Source: OMII01 sp947467385 (GTDB taxonomy: Bacteria > Bdellovibrionota_C > UBA2361 > OMII01). Taken from it: 64,000 bases of DNA. Of this stretch, positions 41,506-49,252 are shown piece after piece. Both the position numbers and the translations under genes were made by a program. The DNA is taken from NCBI GenBank assembly GCA_044360075.1, contig JBIKLA010000013.1:1-64000 (forward strand), given 5' to 3'. A model generated the notes under the pieces. The model ran no database searches, was not told the DNA's origin, and saw nothing but the letters and a program-made list of their open reading frames with translations. How positions within the stretch are numbered: position 1 is the first letter of the stretch; every line of letters begins with the position of its first letter.

Positions 41506-42063
41506 CTATACAGGCTTATGCAGCCGAGTGTCGATCGGCTCGCCGAGGAGTGGCGGGAGCTCGGGATGATACTGGCGGCCGCCCTGTGACGGAACAAGCT
41601 GCTGGCGAGATCCCTGGATCTGCTTTTGAAGCTGCATGAGCCCATCCAGAACGGTTTCGGGCCGTGGCGGGCATCCGGGTATGTACATGTCGACCGGGAT
41701 AATCTTGTCGATGCCGGCGACTGTTGTGTAGTTGTCGTAGAAGCCGCCAGAGGAGGCGCACGCGCCGAAGGCGACCACCCACTTCGGCTCCGTCATCTGC
41801 TCGTACACGCGCAGGAGAACGGGGGCCAGCTTGTGGTTGACCGTGCCAACTACCCACAGAAGGTCTGACTGCCTGGGAGTGAAGCGAGGGAGTGCCGCGC
41901 CGAACCTGTCGGTGTCGTAGTGCGAGCAGTTTACCGACATGAACTCCATGCCGCAGCATGCGGTGACGAAGGGATACGAGAAGAGGGAGTATTTGCGGGC
42001 CCACCCGAGGGCGCTCTCAAGCTTGGTGGTGAAGAAGCCGGATTGGTCTGGTGCTGATATCAT
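41506..42063 (-). CDS. nuoB: NADH-quinone oxidoreductase subunit B
   Basis: The complex I subunit that holds iron-sulfur cluster N2, which passes electrons to quinone. The 185-residue protein has all four cluster ligands: Cys36-Cys37 in TACCGMEF, Cys102 in FGACASSGG and Cys131 in IPGCPPRPE, in the order of NuoB. HYDTDRFG and TPRQSDLLWVVGTVN are also typical. The frame extends upstream to 42177, but NuoB proteins start close to the ATG at 42063. No other nuo gene is present within the window, which is unusual. Its stop lies 3 bp from the stop of the convergent kinase gene. A TACACT element at 42105-42110 (minus strand) could be its -10. Confidence 0.92.
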   Translation of the reverse strand: MISAPDQSGFFTTKLESALGWARKYSLFSYPFVTACCGMEFMSVNCSHYDTDRFGAALPRFTPRQSDLLWVVGTVNHKLAPVLLRVYEQMTEPKWVVAFGACASSGGFYDNYTTVAGIDKIIPVDMYIPGCPPRPETVLDGLMQLQKQIQGSRQQLVPSQGGRQYHPELPPLLGEPIDTRLHKPV

Positions 42064-42261
42064 ACTCTCGTCTCTTGGGGCCCTAAGCGGACTACCCACC
42101 CAAGGAGTGTACTTAAGGCGGCAGAAAATCGCTACCACCTGACGCCTCGTGCGGGGTAAACCCTGCCAACTCTCCAAAAAAGGGTCCCGGATGCCCCTTG
42201 CGCAGCGGACTTAGGTGCCTCTTAATATGGGGCTAGGACGGAATTTTAGCCAAAGGTGCGT

Positions 42262-42711
42262 ATGACAAACATTACAAAACTTTTCGCCCTCGTTGCGTTG
42301 ATTGCAGCTCCCTTTAGCAGCCTTGAGGCCGGTGCGGAGGCCCTGCCAGCTGCCCAGGTTGTAACGACCCCATCGGGCCTCAAGTACACAGACGATGTGG
42401 TCGGCAAGGGGGCCGTCGCCGAGAAGGGAAAGAAGGTCACGGTCAACTACACGGGATGGGTTCAAAAGGACAACCGCAAGGGCACTAAGTTCGATAGCTC
42501 GCGTGAGCCGGGACGCCAGCCGTTCACTTTTGACCTCGGCGGAGGCCGCGTGATTAAGGGGTGGGATGAGGGCGTAGTCGGAATGCGCGAAGGGGGAACG
42601 AGAACCCTCATCATCCCGGCGGACCTCGCCTACGGAGCGGGGGGCAAAGGGCCGGTCATCGGGCCAAACGCCACCCTCATCTTCGAGGTCGAGGTTGTTA
42701 AAGTACAGTAA
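42262..42711 (+). CDS. Periplasmic FKBP-type peptidyl-prolyl isomerase
   Basis: A 149-residue exported foldase that speeds cis-trans isomerisation of Xaa-Pro bonds. A signal peptide (KLFALVALIAAPFSSLEAGA) precedes one FKBP domain with TPSGLKYTDDVVGKG, VTVNYTGWV, KFDSSREPG, VIKGWDEGVVGMREGGTRTLIIP and the C-terminal LIFEVEVVKV. The active-site aromatic and Asp residues are kept. There is no dimerisation domain, so it is of the short, single-domain type. AAAGG five bases before the ATG at 42262 argues for this start over the GTG six bases earlier. TTGCGC (42198-42203) and TTAATA (42222-42227) are a possible promoter. Confidence 0.93.
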   Translation: MTNITKLFALVALIAAPFSSLEAGAEALPAAQVVTTPSGLKYTDDVVGKGAVAEKGKKVTVNYTGWVQKDNRKGTKFDSSREPGRQPFTFDLGGGRVIKGWDEGVVGMREGGTRTLIIPADLAYGAGGKGPVIGPNATLIFEVEVVKVQ

Positions 42712-42794
42712 TATTGACGCGCCTACAGTTTGGGCGGAACGGGTGCATAAGTTCGTGCCGTGATAGGCGCTTACAGCGACCGTGCCCGCCCATT

Positions 42795-42822
42795 TTGTTT
42801 TTGGCGCCTCCAATTATATAGT
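42795..42822 (+). promoter_or_regulatory. Promoter of the hexapeptide acyltransferase gene
   Basis: TTGTTT (42795-42800), a 16-bp spacer and TATAGT (42817-42822). The ATG at 42834 is only 11 bases further on, so the 5' leader would be about four bases long; no ribosome site exists. Confidence 0.5.
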
Positions 42823-42833
42823 GCCCGCACCGT

Positions 42834-43586
42834 ATGACCAGCGCCCCGGCCATGACCCCGCAACAGCAAGAGTTCTCCGACACCTCGCGTTCGGGCGTGG
42901 CGCTCTACCGCCGCCTGGCGGTCGGGGAGGCTTCGCTTCTGTACCTTATTGGGTACGAGGCGGTGCAGACCCTTTTGGCTGGAATTCCGGGCATTCTCGG
43001 GTTGGGGCTGCGTTCGGTCGCCTATCCGCACCTCTTTAAGTCATGTGGCAAGAGGCCTGCGATCGGGCGCGGAACGATCCTTCGCATCCCAAACCAGGTG
43101 TCGCTCGGAAACGGGGTACTCGTGGATGACTATTGCACCTTGGACGTGCGCGGCCAGGGCGCCTCGATCGATGTTGGAGACCGCGTCAGTATTGGGCGCT
43201 TTTCAACGATCGCTGCCAAGGGCGGAACAATTAGGTTAGGGGCTGGATGCAACATCGGATCGTACTGCCGCGTTGCGACCAACTCGCGCGTTGAGATCGG
43301 GGAGAGCGTGCTGCTTGGAGCGTACTGCTATATCGGCCCGGGCAATCACCAGGAAGGGGAAGAGGGCGCTCCGCTCATTTCGGCTCCCATGGACCTTCGC
43401 GGAGGCGTCACCATCGGCGAGCATGCATGGCTCGGAACACGGGTGACGGTTCTTGACGGCGTTAAGATCGGCCGCCACGCGGTGATAGGCGCGCATTCTC
43501 TCGTCAAGGACGACGTCCCCGATTATGCGGTGGCGGTTGGAACCCCAGCGAAGATCATTCGCATGAGGGGCCCAGGGCAGGGGTAG
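42834..43586 (+). CDS. Left-handed beta-helix (hexapeptide) acyltransferase
   Basis: A 250-residue acyl- or acetyltransferase of the hexapeptide-repeat superfamily (LbH, maltose/galactoside O-acetyltransferase-like). After an N-terminal region of about 80 residues with one amphipathic or membrane-associated helix (ASLLYLIGYEAVQTLLAGIPG), hexapeptide turns run to the end: IGRGTILRI, LGNGVLVDDYC, IDVGDRVSIGRF, IRLGAGCNIGSYC, VEIGESVLLGAYCYIGPGNH, VTIGEHAWLGTRVTVLDGVKIGRHAVIGAHSLV. The His in GNH is the probable catalytic base. The end AVAVGTPAKIIR is standard for surface-sugar acetyltransferases. It could modify a cell-surface glycan. It stands alone. Confidence 0.88.
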   Translation: MTSAPAMTPQQQEFSDTSRSGVALYRRLAVGEASLLYLIGYEAVQTLLAGIPGILGLGLRSVAYPHLFKSCGKRPAIGRGTILRIPNQVSLGNGVLVDDYCTLDVRGQGASIDVGDRVSIGRFSTIAAKGGTIRLGAGCNIGSYCRVATNSRVEIGESVLLGAYCYIGPGNHQEGEEGAPLISAPMDLRGGVTIGEHAWLGTRVTVLDGVKIGRHAVIGAHSLVKDDVPDYAVAVGTPAKIIRMRGPGQG

Positions 43587-43602
43587 GGGCGCGGCGTCCC
43601 TC

Positions 43603-43707
43603 TGCTTCATCATTTCGCCCCCGTGCTTCATCATTTCGCCGCCGTGCTTAATCATTTCGCCGCCGTGCTTAATCATTTCGCCGCCGTGCTTAATCATTTC
43701 GCCCCCG
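43603..43707. repeat. Five-copy 21-bp tandem repeat
   Basis: Five directly adjacent 21-bp units (starts 43603, 43624, 43645, 43666, 43687). Each reads TGCTT, then C or A, then ATCATTTCGCC, then C or G, then CCG. Units 1-2 have C at the first variable site and 3-5 have A; units 1 and 5 have C at the second and 2-4 have G. The array fills most of the 145-bp gap between the acyltransferase stop and the next promoter. On the minus strand it reads as a 7-residue repeat (MIKHGGE), but no credible gene is there. Confidence 0.95.
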
Positions 43708-43719
43708 ACCCAAATTAGC

Positions 43720-43725
43720 TAGAGT
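43720..43725 (+). promoter_or_regulatory. Putative -10 element of the gene at 43732
   Basis: TAGAGT ends six bases before the GTG at 43732 (spacer TTCTGC), without a ribosome site. At a 17-bp spacing the -35 position falls in the last unit of the 21-bp array (TTCGCC). Confidence 0.45.
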
Positions 43726-43731
43726 TTCTGC

Positions 43732-44634
43732 GTGAAGCGTTTCCTGGCTGTCATTGTGTTAGCTGTGTTTGCCGCACTCGGGGCAGGGGGATACCTTGCG
43801 TACCAGGCATACACCGAGGTTTTTCCGGCGCTGCCGAACGGGCTCTACATGGGCACGATTGAAGTGCGTGGGAGGGATCCGAAGCCGCTTTTTGTCGACA
43901 GCTCTCATGGGCCACGAGACTTGGTTGTGGCGATAGGTGATGACGCAATGCCTGCGCAGCGCATGAAGACGGTTGATGCGTCCGGGTCAGCCGGGCTTCC
44001 GCTCATCATCACCGGCCGAGAGACGCGGCTGCGCCTGATCGGCTCGGAGTACGAACCGGGCCGATACAAAGGCACGTTCTTTGACCCGATCCGAAACGAG
44101 CGTGGCGATTGGATGCTTGAGCGCGCGACTCCTGCGCCGCTGGCGCCGGAGCAGCGGCAGTACTTGCAGCAGTGGGCTGTCGCATACCAGGAGCTTCTCT
44201 CGGTTGAGCGAGGCCTTTCGAGGGCATACTCCGGAGCTGCGCTCGGCTCCCTCGGGGGAGGCGATGCGCCAGATCTCTCGGTCCACCAAGCGGAGCTTGA
44301 TCGAGCGGTGCGAAACCTCGACCTTTCGGGGCGGCTCTCAGACGAGGGCCTGCTTGTGCAGCTGAGCAGGGAGTCGATTCAGCGTGAGGGGCGGTGGGTG
44401 GAGCAGGTGCTTAAGCTCGAAGCGCCAGAGACGAGCCCCTCATTCGATGAGGATCTGGCGCGTGCCTACCAGGTCAAGGGGCTCCTCGACCAGATTGCTA
44501 CAGAGAGGCGACTGCTCGACGAGCGGGCCTTTCAGGGCGATGAGGGCGAGAGCTACGGAGAGGAACCGCGGGCCTTTGTGGACGGGGCAGAGCCGAGCGC
44601 CGAAGAGGGAGAGGGATTTTACGATGACCTCTAA
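43732..44634 (+). CDS. Exported or membrane-anchored protein of unknown function
   Basis: I do not recognise this 300-residue protein. It starts with an uncleaved-looking hydrophobic segment (FLAVIVLAVFAALGAGGYLAY), so it is anchored in the membrane facing the periplasm or secreted. Then come a beta-rich region (LYMGTIEVRGRDPKPLFVD, LPLIITGRETRLRLIGSEYE) and, from about residue 140, a helical charged region that could form coiled coils, ending in an acidic tail (GDEGESYGEEPRAF ... EEGEGFYDDL). GTG start with TAGAGT six bases upstream. It overlaps the next gene by 11 bases, so the two products probably act together. Confidence 0.65.
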   Translation: MKRFLAVIVLAVFAALGAGGYLAYQAYTEVFPALPNGLYMGTIEVRGRDPKPLFVDSSHGPRDLVVAIGDDAMPAQRMKTVDASGSAGLPLIITGRETRLRLIGSEYEPGRYKGTFFDPIRNERGDWMLERATPAPLAPEQRQYLQQWAVAYQELLSVERGLSRAYSGAALGSLGGGDAPDLSVHQAELDRAVRNLDLSGRLSDEGLLVQLSRESIQREGRWVEQVLKLEAPETSPSFDEDLARAYQVKGLLDQIATERRLLDERAFQGDEGESYGEEPRAFVDGAEPSAEEGEGFYDDL

Positions 44635-45481
44635 ATGGGCGCTGCATTCGATCGTATGTGCCGCCGCGCTGGCCGCGGGGCCGCAGGCCTCGTGTGCCGA
44701 CACGGTCAGCGTGACCGTGGCCCAGCCGGTTGCCAAGGTGGCAGATGCGCGACGGGCACACATCCTCGTCACGAGCGGCCCACGCCCTATCGGCGTCTCG
44801 CCAGGTGTCGTTTCGCCCACTGAAGACCAGCAGCAAGCGCTTGTCGTCGCCTCCATGCCGGGTATCGAGCGGTCGATGGGTGCGTTGGCTGTCCTGGCGG
44901 TCGTTGAGGGGAGTGATGGCGCTGTGCAGTCTTCATGGCGCACGCTCGAGTCGCTCGACAGCGAGCCGGTCTTTCGCATGGATAGGGACGCGCTTCAGCA
45001 GCGGATCAGCGAGCAACGTGGAGCCCTGCGGCGCGTGAGCGACTCGGCGGAGCGGGAGGAAAAGAGCTTAAAGAAAATAAGCGAACAGGCGCAGGAGTTC
45101 CTGAAGTTTGAGAGCGTGATTGGCGGGCAGGATCCTGGGCTCAACACAGCAGCCGAGAGGGCCCGAATTTCTGAGCTTCAGGCGCTCGCAAAGCAACGGC
45201 TTGAAGCCATTCGGCAGCAGCCGCCTCCTCCGGCCTTCAAGAAGCGCGAGACGGAGCTCGTCGAGCAGCTCAATTCGATGTCCACAGCGCTGCATGCGCG
45301 CGATCAGGCGCTGCGCGAGGGGCTGATCGGGGCGTCTCCGGAGCTTCAGCAGAAGCTCGGCCTCATAAAGGCAACACAGGGTGAGCACATAGACCTGCTC
45401 CGGCGTGAGCTGGCCGAGCTCAGAAGGGAGCGAGAAGCTGCTGAAACTGCTTCAGCAAGAGAGCCACAACCACCGCAATAA
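44624..45481 (+). CDS. Secreted coiled-coil protein of unknown function
   Basis: A 285-residue exported protein not assigned to a family. A signal peptide (ALHSIVCAAALAAGPQASCA) is followed by a beta-rich part (VSVTVAQPVAKVADARRAHILV) and a long helical, charged segment from about residue 120 (RISEQRGALRRVSDSAEREEK onward) predicted as coiled coil, with a Pro-rich interruption (RQQPPPPAF). The ATG at 44624 is chosen over the longer frame from 44384, because GAGGGA lies about eight bases upstream and the signal peptide begins there. It overlaps the end of the previous gene by 11 bases, and its last 62 bases overlap the convergent TauE/SafE gene. Confidence 0.65.
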   Translation: MTSKWALHSIVCAAALAAGPQASCADTVSVTVAQPVAKVADARRAHILVTSGPRPIGVSPGVVSPTEDQQQALVVASMPGIERSMGALAVLAVVEGSDGAVQSSWRTLESLDSEPVFRMDRDALQQRISEQRGALRRVSDSAEREEKSLKKISEQAQEFLKFESVIGGQDPGLNTAAERARISELQALAKQRLEAIRQQPPPPAFKKRETELVEQLNSMSTALHARDQALREGLIGASPELQQKLGLIKATQGEHIDLLRRELAELRREREAAETASAREPQPPQ

Positions 45482-46181
45482 AAAATCCCCGAATAAATCG
45501 CGTGCCGCGCTTGAGGGAGAGGTGCGCCCCAAGGAAGGCGCCAGCCATATTCGCCACAGCCATGCACAGCGCCAGGTCATAGCGAACATTTCCAGTTGGG
45601 ACGAAATAGGCAAGAGCGGCCAGGTTTGTGCCGATATTGATGATCTTTGCGCACGCGGAGCCGTGCAGGAAGTCAAAGCCGATGACCGCGACGAAGGCAA
45701 AGAGCAGAAAGCTTCCGGTGCCCGGGCCAATAAAACCGTCGTAGAACCCAATAATGGACGAAAAGAGCCCAGCCACAGCGATCTGCTTGCGTGTGGGGAG
45801 CTTCGGCGAGTGAAGGGTTCCGAGGTTGGGCCTAAAGAGGGTAAAGAGGAGCACCCCAAACAGCACGATGACCACAAGGGGCCTGAGCAGGGCCGGATCG
45901 AGCAGGCTCACCGAGCGGGCGCCAAGGAATGAGAAGCAGAAGGCGAGGGCCGCCGCCACGCATACGATGGCCATCGGGATAGTCACCGACTGGGCATACC
46001 GCACCGCCGCAACAGAGGTTCCGACGCAGCTTGCGAACTTATTGGTGCCCAAGAGCAGGGGGAGCGGGGCGGAGGGGTACACCACGAGCAGTGCCGGGAG
46101 CTGGATGAGCCCGCCGCCACCCACGACGGCATCAACCAAGCCGGCGAAGAATGCAAAAACCGAGAGCAGCGCAAACTCCAT
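45420..46181 (-). CDS. TauE/SafE (TSUP) family membrane permease
   Basis: A 253-residue inner-membrane protein with about eight helices. Family marks are the N-terminal GLVDAVVGGGGLIQLPALL and, in the second half, IIGFYDGFIGPGTGSFLLFAF, the two G-rich repeats of sulfite/sulfoacetate exporters, with LGTNKFASCVGTSVAAVRYA between them. Members move sulfite, thiosulfate or organosulfonates; no sulfur gene adjoins it, so the substrate is open. TATGGT ends six bases before the ATG and there is no ribosome site. The C-terminus overlaps the convergent gene by 62 bp. Confidence 0.9.
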   Translation of the reverse strand: MEFALLSVFAFFAGLVDAVVGGGGLIQLPALLVVYPSAPLPLLLGTNKFASCVGTSVAAVRYAQSVTIPMAIVCVAAALAFCFSFLGARSVSLLDPALLRPLVVIVLFGVLLFTLFRPNLGTLHSPKLPTRKQIAVAGLFSSIIGFYDGFIGPGTGSFLLFAFVAVIGFDFLHGSACAKIINIGTNLAALAYFVPTGNVRYDLALCMAVANMAGAFLGAHLSLKRGTRFIRGFFIAVVVALLLKQFQQLLAPF

Positions 46182-46187
46182 GCCGAA

Positions 46188-46193
46188 ACCATA
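46188..46193 (-). promoter_or_regulatory. Putative -10 element of the TauE/SafE gene
   Basis: On the minus strand TATGGT ends six bases before the ATG at 46181 (spacer TTCGGC). The -35 is weak (TAGCCC at 17 bp). Confidence 0.4.
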
Positions 46194-46256
46194 CCGACGG
46201 TCCAGCTAAAGGGCTAGAATCATTCTTTTCCTCAGTTCGCTTTTCGACTACCGTCC

Positions 46257-46529
46257 ATGAGTATGAATGCTGATGCGATCGAGTCTGTGGCCGAGGCGAT
46301 TGAGCGCCGCGGACTATGTGAACCCGCGATCTTTATCCTTGAGCTGAGCAAGCCTCTCGTCGGGTGCATGCGGGAGCTCTACGGCGTTAGCGAGCCGGTC
46401 GCATCGGCCCTGCTCGGAAGCGCATGGGCACCGAAGCTGCGAGAGGTTTTCGCCTCAAGCGAATCAGTTGAGACGCTCATTCAGCGCCTCGAGCGTGCGC
46501 GCGACCAGAAGTGTGTAGGAGCAGCGTAG
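46257..46529 (+). CDS. Small soluble protein heading the MutL/DUF6754-like operon
   Basis: A 90-residue, probably cytoplasmic helical protein that I do not recognise. It contains EAIERRGLCEPAIFILELSKPL, GCMRELYGVSEPVASALLGS and a helical, charged end. Two start codons are possible (ATG at 46257 and, in frame, ATG at 46263). It lies 10 bp before the DUF6754-like gene and is the first of seven tightly packed genes, so it is probably an accessory or regulatory part of that complex. A TAGAAT element is about 40 bases upstream. No independent function can be offered. Confidence 0.6.
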   Translation: MSMNADAIESVAEAIERRGLCEPAIFILELSKPLVGCMRELYGVSEPVASALLGSAWAPKLREVFASSESVETLIQRLERARDQKCVGAA

Positions 46530-46539
46530 GTTTTCCTCT

Positions 46540-47352
46540 ATGGGTGGACTTGAGCATGCAACGCCGGGAATTCTCCTCACGCTCATCATCGGCGTGTGGA
46601 TACTCTTCTCGCAGCTTCGCAGGGCCGAGCGGGGGCATGAGCACTTTATTCGAAGGATTCCCGGCATCGATGCGGTCGAGGATGCGATCGGGCGCTGCGC
46701 AGAGATGGGCCGCTCGGTTGTGTTCACAACCGCGCTTACAGATGTTGGCCCAGTGCTTTACGCATGCCTTGGTGTGCTTCACTCCGTTGCCAAGCGCTCT
46801 GCCGCATATAAGCTTAAGCTAGTCGTCCCACAGTATAGTCCAGAGGCGATGGCGATCGTGGAGGACTCGGTCCGCGACGCCTACAATGATGCTGGCCGAG
46901 GAAGCTCCTTCGATCCGCAGAGTATCGTTTTCCTCTCAAGCGAGCAGTTTGCGTTCGCCTCGGGATACATGGGGCTGGTCCACCGCGAGAAGGCAGGGGC
47001 CGCGTTTTTGTTCGGCGTTTTTGCGGCCGAGGCGCTCGTCCTGGCCGAGGCTGGTCAGCAGGTCGGGGCACGCCAGGTTGCTGCGAGCGTCAGCCCTGAG
47101 CAGGTCGCGTTTTTCATCTGCACATGCGACTATACCCTGATCGGCGAGGAGCTCTTCGGCGCCTCGGCATACTTGAGCCGTGAGCCAGTGCAGGTTGCAA
47201 CGCTCGCCGCACAGGATCGTGTGAAGCTGATGTTCGCCGCAATCATTCTCATCGGCGTTGCGCAGGCCACGGCAGCGATGTTCTTCCCAGGCGCAGCCGC
47301 CTGGTCAATTGAGCGATTTTTTACGGCGGGATGGGAGAGCCTCTCGTGGTGA
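46540..47352 (+). CDS. DUF6754-like membrane-anchored protein
   Basis: A 270-residue protein anchored by an N-terminal helix (ILLTLIIGVWILFSQL) and a C-terminal one (LMFAAIILIGVAQATAAMFF), with the middle on one side of the membrane. The middle part starts RRIPGIDAVEDAIGRCAEMGRSVVF and contains LSSEQFAFASGYMG, REKAGAAFLFGVFAAEALVLAEAG, GARQVAA and DYTLIGEELFGASAYLS. From memory these match the uncharacterised family DUF6754; I cannot check it here. The high density of conserved-looking polar and Gly residues suggests a binding or catalytic site. It is co-translated with its neighbours and overlaps the next gene by up to 22 bases. Confidence 0.72.
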   Translation: MGGLEHATPGILLTLIIGVWILFSQLRRAERGHEHFIRRIPGIDAVEDAIGRCAEMGRSVVFTTALTDVGPVLYACLGVLHSVAKRSAAYKLKLVVPQYSPEAMAIVEDSVRDAYNDAGRGSSFDPQSIVFLSSEQFAFASGYMGLVHREKAGAAFLFGVFAAEALVLAEAGQQVGARQVAASVSPEQVAFFICTCDYTLIGEELFGASAYLSREPVQVATLAAQDRVKLMFAAIILIGVAQATAAMFFPGAAAWSIERFFTAGWESLSW

Positions 47353-48392
47353 CAAAGCAGCCAACAGATCGCCGAGCACAGATCATACGGGCGTGCACAT
47401 TCCTCGGGGGCATCTACTTCTTCCTGTATTGGCTTGTGCCTGAAAAGTTCGTTGAGGCGATTGGGCTGACCGAGAGACATGAGTCGATTTCTAATGGATT
47501 TATAGCTGTTGGCGCGATGGCGATTGGGTTGGGGCTCTTTAACCTCATCAGCGCCCACGGCGACCGCATCGTTTTTCGCAAGCAGGGCTGGGCGTACAGC
47601 TTGGCGCTTCTGCTGGGGCTATTCTCGATGCTGATTGTCACCATCGCCCAGTGGCAGCAAGGCCTCGCGACGACGGCAGAGGTTCGCAAGAGCCAGGTCA
47701 TTGGGGAGTTCGCGCAGCGAATCGTCGAGGACTCCGAGAAGGGGGCGAGCGTCCCTGCTCTACCTGTGCGGGTGGAGGCGCTGCGCCGCTACACGGGGGA
47801 GCGGCTTGCAGAGATCGACGCAACCACGCTTGCCGGTGGAGGTAGTGACGGGCCCTTTCAGGACGAGGTAAGAAGGGCTGCGAGCTCCGTGCGGTTAGCG
47901 CTGGTGGGCCTTTCGGCGGTGGGCGGCGATGCGCTTTCACCCGAGGGGAAGCAGGCCCTCATCGAGGTCGCAAAAGCTGGCGGCAAGCTCGGCGCGACGG
48001 AGAGCACGCTTCTCAGAAATCGTTCCGCTGCAACGACGATCCATCAGCTCTACCGCTTCCTGTATGACGGAGTCTTTAACCAGCTCGGAGCGGCGATGTT
48101 TGCGCTGCTTGGAGTGTACATCGCAGCCGCGGCATACCGCGCCTTCCGTATTCGCTCTGTTGAGTCAGCGCTTATGATGATCTCCGCTCTCGTCGTCATG
48201 CTGGGGCAGATCTCGCTTGGGCAGCTTATCTCCGATCAGCTTCCGGAGCTCAGGCAATGGTTACTTGAGGTTCCAAACAGCGCCGCATTTAGGGCGATTC
48301 GCTTCGGTGCTGCGGTCGCCGGGCTTATGCTCGCCGTTCGTATGTGGCTCTCGATAGAGTCTAAGTCATTCTCATCGGGGAAGGGTCAATGA
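47331..48392 (+). CDS. Multispan membrane protein of the MutL/DUF6754-like operon
   Basis: A 353-residue membrane protein with no family I recognise. Three helices lie in the first third (CTFLGGIYFFLYWLVP, FIAVGAMAIGLGLFNLI, YSLALLLGLFSMLIVTIA). A soluble loop of about 150 residues with helical content follows, then three helices at the end (AMFALLGVYIAAAAY, SALMMISALVVMLGQISL, FGAAVAGLMLAVRM). The ATG at 47331 overlaps the preceding gene by 22 bases; GTG codons at 47346 or 47349 would reduce the overlap and are equally possible. Its stop overlaps the next start (ATGA). Confidence 0.65.
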   Translation: MGEPLVVTKQPTDRRAQIIRACTFLGGIYFFLYWLVPEKFVEAIGLTERHESISNGFIAVGAMAIGLGLFNLISAHGDRIVFRKQGWAYSLALLLGLFSMLIVTIAQWQQGLATTAEVRKSQVIGEFAQRIVEDSEKGASVPALPVRVEALRRYTGERLAEIDATTLAGGGSDGPFQDEVRRAASSVRLALVGLSAVGGDALSPEGKQALIEVAKAGGKLGATESTLLRNRSAATTIHQLYRFLYDGVFNQLGAAMFALLGVYIAAAAYRAFRIRSVESALMMISALVVMLGQISLGQLISDQLPELRQWLLEVPNSAAFRAIRFGAAVAGLMLAVRMWLSIESKSFSSGKGQ

Positions 48393-49252
48393 AAGGCAGG
48401 CGGCTCATATACCTGGCGATGATAGTGGCGGTAAGCGTGCCTGTTCTGCTGGGCTTTTCACTTCCGCCCTCGCGCCTCGTGTCGGCCGAGCGAATGTACT
48501 CGGTTGTGGATGAAATGCAGGTGAACCCCGGAGAAGTCGCGTTCGTGTGGCTTGATTTTGGCCCCGGAACCCTGGCTGAGAACGAGCCGCAGGCGCAGGT
48601 GCTGCTTGAGCACCTCTTCCGGCGCCGCATACCGGTCGTTCTTTTGTCGCAGTACCAGCAGGCCGAGGCAGCTCTCCAGCGCATACCGAAAGAGGTAGCC
48701 GAGAGCCTTGAGCGCGAGATGCCGGGGCAGCGGTGGGCGTATGGGGAGGCGTGGGTGAATGCGGGCTTTCGCCCCGGTGGGCAGATATTTATCCAGGCCC
48801 TCGTCAACGCTCCAGACCTCTCGAAGTTCCTGGGGCGCGATGTTGGCGGCATGCCGATCGCGCACTACCCAAACTTCAGCACCATCGGTGGGGTTGAGCA
48901 CGTAAAGCTCGTTGGGGAGATCACGGGCCTCGTCGGCGTTCTCGACAATATCATCCAATTTTTCCAGAAGGGCGGCTACCGCCCGACCCTTGTTCATGGC
49001 TGCACCTCTATCACGATCCCGGAAGCCTACATCTTCGTCGATTCCGGGCAGCTCAAGGGGCTTCTGGAGGGAATCGCTGGCGCTGCTTGGTATTCTGAGG
49101 TGCTCAAACAGCACCACCCACTCAGCGATAACTCCCGTCTCCTGGTCGTCAACACAGCCCTAAGCTCGGCTCATGTGGTGCTGATCGGCCTTATTGTGCT
49201 GGGGAATATCGTGGCTCTTTGGGGCCGCCGCTCAAGGAGGCCGAATGGATAG
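48389..49252 (+). CDS. Membrane protein with a Rossmann-like central domain
   Basis: A 287-residue protein with an N-terminal helix (IYLAMIVAVSVPVLLGFSL) and a C-terminal helix (AHVVLIGLIVLGNIVALW) enclosing a soluble domain. The domain shows alternating strands and helices: VAFVWLDFGPGTLAENEPQ, LLEHLFRRRIPVVLLS, then a Gly-rich GGMPIAHYPNFSTIGG and GVLDNIIQFFQKGG, and AYIFVDSGQLKGLLEG. It has no family name I know. The ATG overlaps the preceding stop by ATGA and its end overlaps the next gene by 8 bases. I infer a structural or substrate-binding subunit of the operon complex. Confidence 0.62.
   Translation: MKGRRLIYLAMIVAVSVPVLLGFSLPPSRLVSAERMYSVVDEMQVNPGEVAFVWLDFGPGTLAENEPQAQVLLEHLFRRRIPVVLLSQYQQAEAALQRIPKEVAESLEREMPGQRWAYGEAWVNAGFRPGGQIFIQALVNAPDLSKFLGRDVGGMPIAHYPNFSTIGGVEHVKLVGEITGLVGVLDNIIQFFQKGGYRPTLVHGCTSITIPEAYIFVDSGQLKGLLEGIAGAAWYSEVLKQHHPLSDNSRLLVVNTALSSAHVVLIGLIVLGNIVALWGRRSRRPNG

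Noticed and set aside
43236..43697. 153-codon minus-strand frame starting with the MIKHGGE repeats
   Set aside because: It is antisense to the hexapeptide-repeat acyltransferase. Its repeated N-terminus only reflects the 21-bp array being a multiple of three.
43603..43707. Tandem array considered as a CRISPR
   Set aside because: Units are directly adjacent with no spacers, and no cas gene is in the window.
45405..45932. 175-codon plus-strand frame opposite the TauE/SafE gene
   Set aside because: Very hydrophilic, no motif, and fully antisense to a clear eight-helix permease.
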